From contig NCSJ02000577.1 of the NCBI GenBank assembly GCA_002812745.2, positions 1-15,679 on the forward strand: 15,679 nucleotides of DNA, in the 5' to 3' direction. The DNA comes from Scytalidium lignicola (taxonomy: Eukaryota; Ascomycota; Leotiomycetes). A program made the position numbers and the translations under genes. Positions within the stretch are counted from its first letter, which is position 1. Every line of letters starts with the position of its first letter. Below, piece by piece: positions 9,110-15,679 of the stretch. The notes below the pieces were generated by a model. The model saw only the letters and a list, made by a program, of their open reading frames with translations. It made no database searches and was not told the DNA's origin.

Positions 9110-9714
9110 TTTCGATTGTATGTGGGATTATCGTGTGTTTCGGTAGTAGATGTTTGAGTGGGAGAGGTCTTGATGTGCCCTCACTCGCAAAACACACCGC
9201 GGGTGCAATGATGCCGTTGAACTTTAGTACAAGGGTAAAAACAGGATCGCAGAACAATAAGAGGAACGCCGGTTGTCACGGTAATCATTGTCTTATGATC
9301 ATGAAGTCAGCTGGTACTGAAGCCCAGGCTTGTTGGTGATATCTCTGTCCCAATCTGGAAGAAAAAGGCAAACATGGCATCTGCACCGGATAAATTTCCC
9401 TCTCTGGAAGAGCGGAACCATTCCATCGTTGTGCTGGTGTACCTCATTCCGAACGGATGTGCTATCCGCAACTTCCCCGCTACCTTACTCTATCTAGTTT
9501 ACGATGGCCAACGCCTCTGATCCATGATCCAGACACCACTTCTAGTCAATGCTTACGGCACGATCCCCTCAGCTCGGGCTAGGTGGAGTGGAATTCCTGA
9601 CAGGTCTTTCACTCGCTAACTGTCGGTGGTGCTTGCTATCTAGGTGAGAATTTTCCGTTTTTGCCGTTTGAAAGAGGAAAGGTAAGAGCGAGTTCGTTCA
9701 TTGAGTGCTGTGAA
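9110..9714. promoter_or_regulatory. shared promoter between cupin and zinc-cluster regulator genes
   Basis: 605 bases separate the two divergent start codons. No coding frame is supported. It contains several CGG/CCG triplets, including the tight group at 9448-9468 described separately. No clear TATA box was found for either gene. Confidence 0.65.
9449..9468. promoter_or_regulatory. candidate zinc-cluster binding site: CCG-N2-CGG overlapping CGG-N9-CCG
   Basis: TCCGAACGGA (9448-9457) is a perfect palindrome, and its CGG starts a second one, CGGAT-N5-ATCCG (9454-9468). Zn2Cys6 dimers bind paired CGG triplets with defined spacing. The site is about 345 bp from the cupin ATG and 247 bp from the regulator ATG. 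The same CGG-N9-CCG arrangement occurs upstream of the ABM gene (13312-13326). Binding is inferred only. Confidence 0.4.
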
Positions 9715-12109
9715 ATGGTTAACAGTGCTGTTGCTCCAATGGCCAAGAGGAGATCGCGACGCGGATGGTCAGTCTTTACTCCTTTTCACACTCCGCCTGG
9801 CCATGTCAGCTCATCAGCCGCTCTAGTGATACCTGCAGGAAACGACACATTAAGTGTGGGTCAAAAAACCATCCTACTTTACTGAAAGTTACTGAATGCA
9901 GAGAGTCTAGGCGATGAGCACTTTCCGGTGTGCTGGCGATGTCAAGAATCTCGTCGCCCATGTACTGCGCGTCCTCTCATTTCACAATGGGGAAGCGGCC
10001 AGATCTTCGAGTGCGAACAGGCACGAAGAAACGGTCACAACTGGCTTCAGATTCCCAATAGATGTAGCTCATATACCATCATCTGGAGAGTAGCTCACGT
10101 GACTAACAACGCTCAATAGTGATATTCGTATCTGAGAATATTGATCCCGCTGTGCCAGAGTCAGATGTGACGCAAGATGAACCGAATTACAATCCCGATC
10201 AGATCCATGCACAAGAACCAAATACGCAAGAAGAGCAAGAAGAAGAACAAGAAGTATCGTCCCTGAGCCAGGGGTTAAACTCACCTTTCGCTGGGCCTGC
10301 TGTCTCGGCAGTCGCTGAATACTCTCTTGAATCTTTGGACCTAGACACATCAAGTGCATCAGTCGACGAGCCTCCCATCAAGACTTCAGGATTAGCCTAT
10401 TCAGGAGAATTCTCGACTGACCACGAACTTGTCATTCGAGATACAGCGCCGTCGCCTTTCAACGACCATAGCGGGAGCTTGTCAGCAACAATTACACCTT
10501 CCGCAACCATCGGGCGTCGTCCTTTAAATAACCGCGTTGAAGCCTTGCTCTTGCAACATTTTGTAAAAGAACTAGCACCCTGGGTTAGGAGGAATCCCCC
10601 CGGTCCTCTTGCATGTGAAGAAGCTGATTGCTAGGCTCTAGTTCGATGTTACTGATCCCGCAGACCATTTTCGGTTAGTGGTATCCGAAAGAGCATTTGA
10701 GAGCGAAGTGGTCCTAAATGCAATATTTGCAATCTCTGCGTCACATCTGAACCGGTTATCACTGAATGACCGTGTGGTTGAGACTCCTGCAACTTCAGTC
10801 GATGCTGGTCTTGCTGAAGTGTATCACACAAGATGTGTAGGCATGCTCATATCTCTCATCAACGAGGACACTTTAGCTATAAACGAAGATGTTCTCGCAT
10901 CAGCAGTTATACTTCGAAAATTCGAAGAGATGAACGGTAAGTTCCAGATACTCTTTTTCGACTGCTACTTTCTTAGAGGGAACTGTTTCAAATTTCAGCT
11001 GACGATTAACACGATTGACTTTGTAACAAGGATATGTGACTGAGCGGGACTGTGGCAGTCATCTGCTTGGAGTTTCTGCTCTTTTCAACTCCCGAAGTTG
11101 TGCCAATGCTGGTGGCCTGGCCGAAGCAGCCTTCTGGCAATATGTCCGTCAAGATGCATATGTATCGCTCTTTATCCAACAGCCACCTCGGATCGACTTT
11201 TCAAAACAGAATTTCCCTTTCTCATTATCCAATGCGCCCGATAATGTCTGGGCTAACCGTATCATCTTCTCCACGGTGACAATTCTAACATACTGCTTTA
11301 CGGACAAGGCCCATTCATCCGCCACCTGGCAGGATCTTAATGAACAAGTTAGCGCGTGGGATGCACAAAGGCCAGTCTCATTTGTGCCAATATTCTTCGA
11401 AGAAGCATCAATCAGTGATGGTAGATATTGGCCTGAGATACGGTTTTATACTTCGTGGCATGGTAAATATTCCGATTCCGATTCTCTCTCTGCAACCACC
11501 GTTAGCATCTAAAGCATGGATTCTTATAAAATGATTGTTGATGTAGTTGTGGCTATTGGAGTCCAATACTTCCATCTTTGCAAAGTTTTACTCCACCTAT
11601 ACAGGCCTGATATCCCAGAGCCAGGAGCAGGGTTGAGATATACTCGGGTACACAAGGAAATGGAAGTATGTTCAAATGAGTTCCTGGCTCAAGAATGCGT
11701 AATAATATATATAAGCTCGCATATATACTTCAATTTCCTTAAAGATTGTCTATGCTAAATTGATCCATCAGCTAATATCAAATCCTCACCGAAAATAGGA
11801 AGCCATTCTGCATCACGCAAGGGCAATATGCGGTATAGCTCAATCAAACAATTTCGTGACGCCGAAATTCAATATGTGTCCAGTCATGCATATGTGTAAG
11901 GTGTCTCCTTTCCAGACTATGATTTTATCATTGAAGTTTATAATGCAATCTTGAAATACTTTTTCGACTAACATATAGGCGGAGGCTGGTTTACAGATAC
12001 CGGCGAGCAACGGGTGATCTTGAAATTTTTGGATGATGCAGAAAAGATGTACGGATGGCCTACAAAGTATGTTCGAGATTTGCTGGGGGAGCATTGGTGT
12101 ATAAACTAG
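9715..12109 (+). CDS. Zn2Cys6 transcription factor with fungal_trans_2-type domain
   Basis: Proposed exons: 9715-9767, 9827-9855, 9911-10063, 10120-10583, 10642-10936, 11031-11462, 11547-11665, 11799-11895, 11979-12109; 590 residues, all phases consistent. After the basic KRRSRRG, the zinc cluster is Cys18-x2-Cys21-x6-Cys28-x6-Cys35-x2-Cys38-x6-Cys45, assembled only by removing two short introns that split the codons of Cys18 and Cys28. An acidic Glu/Gln run (about 115-123) and a Ser-rich linker follow. From about residue 220 it matches the fungal specific transcription factor domain 2 layout: LLLQHFVKELAPW, FDVTDPADHF, VVLNAIFAISASHL, EDVLASAVILRKFEEM, VQYFHLCKVLL, ARAICGIA and the C-terminal CGGWFTD...YGWPTK. 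It should act in the nucleus as a dimer on CGG triplets. Its place between the cupin and ABM genes suggests a local pathway regulator. The intron at 11463-11546 is the least certain. Confidence 0.85.
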
Positions 12110-12669
12110 ATGTTGTCCATATATACCGAATTCATACTTTCTCAGCACCTCGTTATCGAGATACAAAAATGGGCAGAGTAACAGAAATAGTAGAGCTAAA
12201 ATTTTGGGTGTCATAACGGGTGCTGCAGAGTCCTAGCAGCAGATAAGCATCCAGATATTGTCTAATTACGTATTTAGGATGACTTATATAGGCATTCGAC
12301 GCATAACGCTGGAACAGTGATTTATAAATTCTCTTCTCTGTAATAATATATGCCCAAGGCCCTGAATAACGTACGAATGACTCGACTGAATTTGTCATAT
12401 AACATATTGGATCTTCTATGCGGGATAATTTCAGTTTTTACTGGCAGTACTTAATATATAATAAAGATACCGTTTCTTTTCCTTTTATAAAGATACGAGA
12501 CTGTATAATAAACCTATGAAGCTGTCCACATTCACTTCGAAATTCGAGACCGATAAGAGTTTTAAGCTGTAAAATTCTAACTACAGGTCTGACTGTAGTG
12601 GCTCACCCTAATCATCTCCAACCATCACGACTTTTAGCTTCGGGAGGAGCTAATATCTAAGAAGAGCTA
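12110..12669. other. AT-rich space between convergent gene ends
   Basis: The regulator (plus) and ABM gene (minus) converge here. No supported gene. It should hold both 3' untranslated regions; runs such as TTAATATATAATAAAG near 12450 could act in 3'-end formation, but no specific site is claimed. Confidence 0.55.
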
Positions 12670-13147
12670 CTAATGGATCGATTTCCGATCTAATTCAAAA
12701 CCAGCTATCGTCACTGTTCTCGCAACATGTGGCTTCTTAACCAACAATTCTTCCTCTTGAAGAGCTTTGGACATGGCAATGAAATGAGGCTCTTTCAGAT
12801 GCTGATCTGTAGATTCTTTGGATGTGTATCTGCCGAAAGCAGCGCACGTAGGTAAGCGAATTGTACCAGATGTTGAGCAATAGGTAGAGATACTTACGTT
12901 TCAAATAACACAAAGTCTGGCGTTTCGACGTCTATTTGCTCCGTAACTAGAAATCTAAGGGCATAATCCTCATTCTCATGGACATCTGCGCATTGGGCAG
13001 TTAGGAGTTGCTTGACCTGTGGATCATATCAGGCAGCTGCTTCACTATCATTTGCAGGTGTATTGGCTAGGGAAAGTGCCGAGCACTTACTCTCTCGGTT
13101 TTGCCGGGTTTTGGAGAGAAGATTGCAACAATATGGACTTCTGGCAT
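12670..13147 (-). CDS. ABM-fold (antibiotic biosynthesis monooxygenase-like) small protein
   Basis: Exons (minus): 13147-13091, 13016-12898, 12829-12670; 111 residues. Both introns (74 and 68 bp) start GTAAGT and end CAG, and all phases fit, so the model is strong although no single open frame shows it. The protein begins MPEVHIVAIFSPKPGKTERV, a typical ABM first strand and helix, and continues with DFVLFETYTSKES and HLKEPHF, matching the family pattern E-x-Y...H...PHF (Glu59, His69, His74). ABM proteins are dimeric ferredoxin-like barrels about 95-110 residues long; members oxidise quinol or anthrone-type rings without cofactors, degrade haem, or serve other roles, so activity is not fixed by the fold. 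It shares the neighbourhood of the cupin and zinc-cluster regulator, and a pogo element lies 233 bp upstream of its ATG. Confidence 0.85.
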
Positions 13148-13380
13148 TTTTACTTGCAGACAATGTATTCACTAGTAGATGCACCATCATGTAAAGGTTC
13201 CAAGTTGTTCTTTAAAAACTGTCGTTGCTCTCACTGCTTTGAACAAGAGCCTCAGAAATTGGGGCTTACACTAGAGAGATTCTGTAGATCAGCTCAATTC
13301 GGTAAAATACACGGCCCATGTATCCGGCAAGAACGAAGCACGGTATAGCCCCGCCAAAAAGAAAAACAAAAAAAACAATA
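13148..13380 (-). promoter_or_regulatory. upstream region of the ABM gene, bounded by a transposon
   Basis: Only 233 bases lie between the ABM start and the end of copy B. No coding frame is supported. The region includes a CGG-N9-CCG motif (13312-13326) and an A-rich tract next to the transposon. Confidence 0.5.
13312..13326. promoter_or_regulatory. candidate zinc-cluster binding site CGG-N9-CCG
   Basis: CGG at 13312-13314 and CCG at 13324-13326 are separated by nine bases, the same spacing as at 9454-9468. It lies about 165 bp upstream of the ABM ATG. A single such motif can occur by chance, so confidence rests on the shared spacing. Confidence 0.35.
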
Positions 13381-13412
13381 GTTGGTGCGCTCGTAGCAGN
13401 TTTTATCGCTTA

Positions 13413-13434
13413 CCAACCACCCAGGGGTGGTTGG
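13413..13434. repeat. subterminal palindrome, copy B
   Basis: CCAACCACC (13413-13421) and GGTGGTTGG (13426-13434) are perfect inverted repeats with loop CAGG. The equivalent in copy A is at 293-314. Confidence 0.8.
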
Positions 13435-13437
13435 CGA

Positions 13438-13470
13438 CAAAAATCCATCACCGTTCAAAAATCTGTCACC
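13438..13470. repeat. subterminal direct repeat, copy B
   Basis: CAAAAATCCATCACC (13438-13452) and CAAAAATCTGTCACC (13456-13470) differ at two positions and have an 18-bp period, the same period and place as the repeat pair in copy A. Confidence 0.65.
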
Positions 13471-13560
13471 TTTCGCGAAACCCCAAACATTAGAATCGTG
13501 TACCTTTTTCGCGTTTTATACTGTTATTACCATACAATTTCAAGACAAATACATAAAATC

Positions 13561-15679
13561 ATGACAAGGACTTTTCCTGAAATGACTTCCACCTCTGATA
13601 GTCAATTGCATCAAGCCATCTAGTGGTATTTGGATAATCAAAAAGACCTTGATGATTGTGCTACAGTTACAGCTACAGCATGTATATTCAAGCTCAAAAT
13701 CAACACTCTCTGGAAAGCAATTCAACGTGAATTGAACACAAAAAAGCTTAAAACGCAACGTGGACGTCCTTCCTTCTTGAAACCATATCAAATTGAAGCT
13801 TTAATGGCTTATATTCGAAATTAAGCATATGATGGAAACCTATTAAACAGAGTTATGGTTTTAAGGGCAGTTACATACCTTAATGGCAACGGAGAAGAGC
13901 TATCCATATTATAGTTATAACAATTCATAAAAGATAATCCAGGTTTTCATATCATCAAAACCAAACCAATTGAGAAGGAATGAATTCAAGCTCAAGATAA
14001 GGAGGTTATAAAATAATGGTTTTTGAAATACGAGGATTTGAAGTATGAAAACAAGGTTGAGAGGTATGATATTTACAATATGGATGAAACAAGCTTTCAG
14101 GTTGGTATTACACCTGGAGAGGAAGTTATTATACTAGTAGAAATAAAAGAGATATTAGAAATAAATATATTCTCTTAAATACATCTTTTTACTAATAAAT
14201 TATTAGCTTTATAAAGGTACCTTTTAGAATCACAAGTTTATTACTATCATAGAATATGTCTTTGTTGATAGAAAAGCACTTATTCTACTAATCATACTTG
14301 TTAAAGGTATATAGATTATGGAAAATTAAGCACAAGATAACCTTCTTAACAACGTATACATTATTCTTACTGAAAAGGGATATACAAACAATCAAGTTGA
14401 AGTAATTTGGCTATGCTATTTTATTAAATATTCAAGTGTAAAAGAAGGAATTTAGCATTTATAAAAGTGTATATATATTAACCTAAAGACAAACTAACCA
14501 ATTGAAAATAAGTTTCTTCTTGTTGATGGATATAAATCTTATGAATTTACTGAATTCATAAAGCTTGCTTAAAAGTATTATATTATTCCTTTGGAGTTTT
14601 TATTACATCTTACTTATATTCTTCAATCTTTAAATGTAAAGGTATTTCGGTTATATAAGCATTATCACAAATAAGTTGTATATGAAGCACTTAGTTACCT
14701 TGAACCTGAATATACAGTTATATCTTTTCTTTGTAATTTAATTGATATTCAAGTAAAAACTTTTACAGAAGTTATTGTATGTTATGCTTTTTAAGAAAGT
14801 AGTATATGGCCAATTAATGTTAATAAAATACTTTCAAAACTTCATGTTTATTCTATTCTTGATCGCCTAACAAAGTTAATACTTCTAGTTCTTCCTTCAA
14901 CACTTAAAACTACTTGTCATAATGTTCAAGCTCTAGAAAAGCTTGAAATACGAATTTCAGAGGTATTCTCTAATCCTTCAACTTAACAACATTTATCTAC
15001 AATCAAAGATGTAAAGTTTGTGTTTGATTATTTGAATCTTACTAAAATTAAGCATTCTATAACTATATCAAGGATAAATGAACTGTTAAATGTTAAAGCA
15101 TAAAGTCGAAAAAAGATTACTAAGTCTAAAGATAAAGATTATATTGTTGATCTTCGTGAAAAACTTTATCTTAAGAAATAACATGAAAAGGCAACTTTAC
15201 AAAAACAAGCTAAAATCACCTAAAGGAAACAAAAGGCATAGATTAAAAAGATATATCTTGAAGAGTTAAAAGAGTAGAAAGCAAAGGAAAGAGAGCATAA
15301 AGCTGTAATTCGACATATTACCAAAGGAAGGAAGACCAAACAACACCTTGTACTAGTATATTTATTAGTAGAAACACCTAATAAACCAGCTGATCCAACA
15401 ACACTTAAAGGAATAGTAACGTCTATAGATGAAGAGCAAGGAGTTGATTTTATATTGGATAGCACATATAATTTTCTATCAAGCCAGTATACAGCTGTAG
15501 ATAATGTTGTTGAGCAGCCTAGAACAGTAGTAGATGATCCATGAGCAACAGATGTTACTCTTACTACAATTGCTACAACTACTACTACTACTACTACTAC
15601 TACTATAGCTACTACAGCTACAAAAACCATTATAGTTAGATTACAATTTTATGGAATTTGAAGAGTAAATACATCAAAA
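13561..15679 (+). pseudogene. pogo/Fot1-like DDE transposase, RIP-decayed, 3' end outside window
   Basis: The frame from ATG 13561 meets a TAG after about 20 codons, then continues with the helix-turn-helix (ATVTATACIFKLKINTLWKA) and RGRPSFLKPYQ. YNMDETSF holds the first catalytic Asp (14083-14085), LLVDGYKSYEFTEF the second (14525-14527), and QSLNV carries Asn (14633-14635) where the third Asp belongs, 35 residues on. GAT-to-AAT is the change expected from RIP on the other strand. There is one frameshift between about 14130 and 14250, and many TAA/TAG/TGA codons. The tail has a Lys/Glu-rich region (15100-15300) and a Thr run encoded by an ACT repeat. It cannot encode an active enzyme. Confidence 0.83.
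15578..15604. repeat. (ACT)9 microsatellite
   Basis: Nine ACT units lie in the transposase tail of copy B and would encode a Thr run. The uninterrupted repeat suggests recent slippage relative to the surrounding mutated sequence. Confidence 0.9.

Larger units (their letters stand above)
13381..15679 (+). mobile_element. pogo/Fot1-like transposon, RIP-decayed copy B (right end outside window)
   Basis: The element starts GTTGGTGCGCTCG directly after TA (13379-13380) and shares its 5' region and transposase with copy A at 1-349. It runs through the transposase and off the window edge, so its 3' inverted repeat is not seen. The sequence is strongly AT-rich from about 13830 onward. Confidence 0.82.

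Noticed and set aside
9768..9910. The zinc-cluster regulator first appeared to be a pseudogene with a microdeletion removing a Cys.
   Set aside because: Two ordinary short introns and a 29-base exon restore the complete six-Cys cluster with consistent phase, so no damage is needed.
11840..12214. Minus-strand open frame of 124 codons.
   Set aside because: It is a shadow of the last exons and intron of the zinc-cluster regulator.
12153..12398. Minus-strand open frame of 81 codons in the gap between convergent genes.
   Set aside because: No recognisable domain, no promoter sign, and it lies in the expected 3' untranslated regions.
13019..13348. Plus-strand open frame of 109 codons containing several Cys.
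   Set aside because: It is antisense to the first two exons and promoter of the ABM gene, whose splice sites and family match are strong.
15220..15630. Minus-strand open frame of 136 codons with a Val-rich run.
   Set aside because: It is antisense to the transposase tail; the Val run is only the complement of the ACT repeat.

Overview
The window looks like filamentous ascomycete (Pezizomycotina) nuclear DNA. Genes are split by short introns of about 55-135 bp with GT...AG ends and CTAAC/CTGAT-like branch sites. The protein families are a Zn2Cys6 regulator with a fungal_trans_2-type C-terminus, a DUF6536 membrane protein, and small cupin and ABM-domain proteins. The transposons are AT-rich and full of TAA/TAG/TGA codons where homologues have Gln, Arg or Trp codons, as repeat-induced point mutation (RIP) would leave them. 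Species cannot be fixed; no tRNA, rRNA or CRISPR was seen.

Layout: (1) 1-349, the 5' end of a pogo/Fot1-like transposon on the minus strand, open at the window edge. (2) 355-2606, a complete but decayed second pogo/Fot1-like element with 64-bp terminal inverted repeats and flanking TA; it lies five bases from the end of the first and contains many ambiguous bases. (3) 2872-3651 minus, an unrecognised decayed gene with three in-frame stops. (4) 3706-6686 minus, a DUF6536 multi-pass membrane protein gene in three exons. (5) About 6770-8515, mostly gene-free, with a Ty3/gypsy reverse-transcriptase relic at 7741-7938. (6) 8516-13147, a compact three-gene group: cupin (minus), Zn2Cys6 regulator (plus, nine exons), ABM-fold protein (minus, three exons). 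(7) 13381-15679, a heavily mutated copy of the same pogo family as in (1), plus strand, running off the right edge.

The gene group is the most interesting part. A cupin and an ABM-type small oxygenase or dimeric ferredoxin-like protein surround a pathway-type zinc-cluster regulator. A CGG-N9-CCG motif occurs both in the shared cupin/regulator promoter and upstream of the ABM gene, so a small self-regulated metabolic module is plausible. Function and substrate are inference. The cluster and the DUF6536 gene lie between two related transposons whose 5' ends both face inward.
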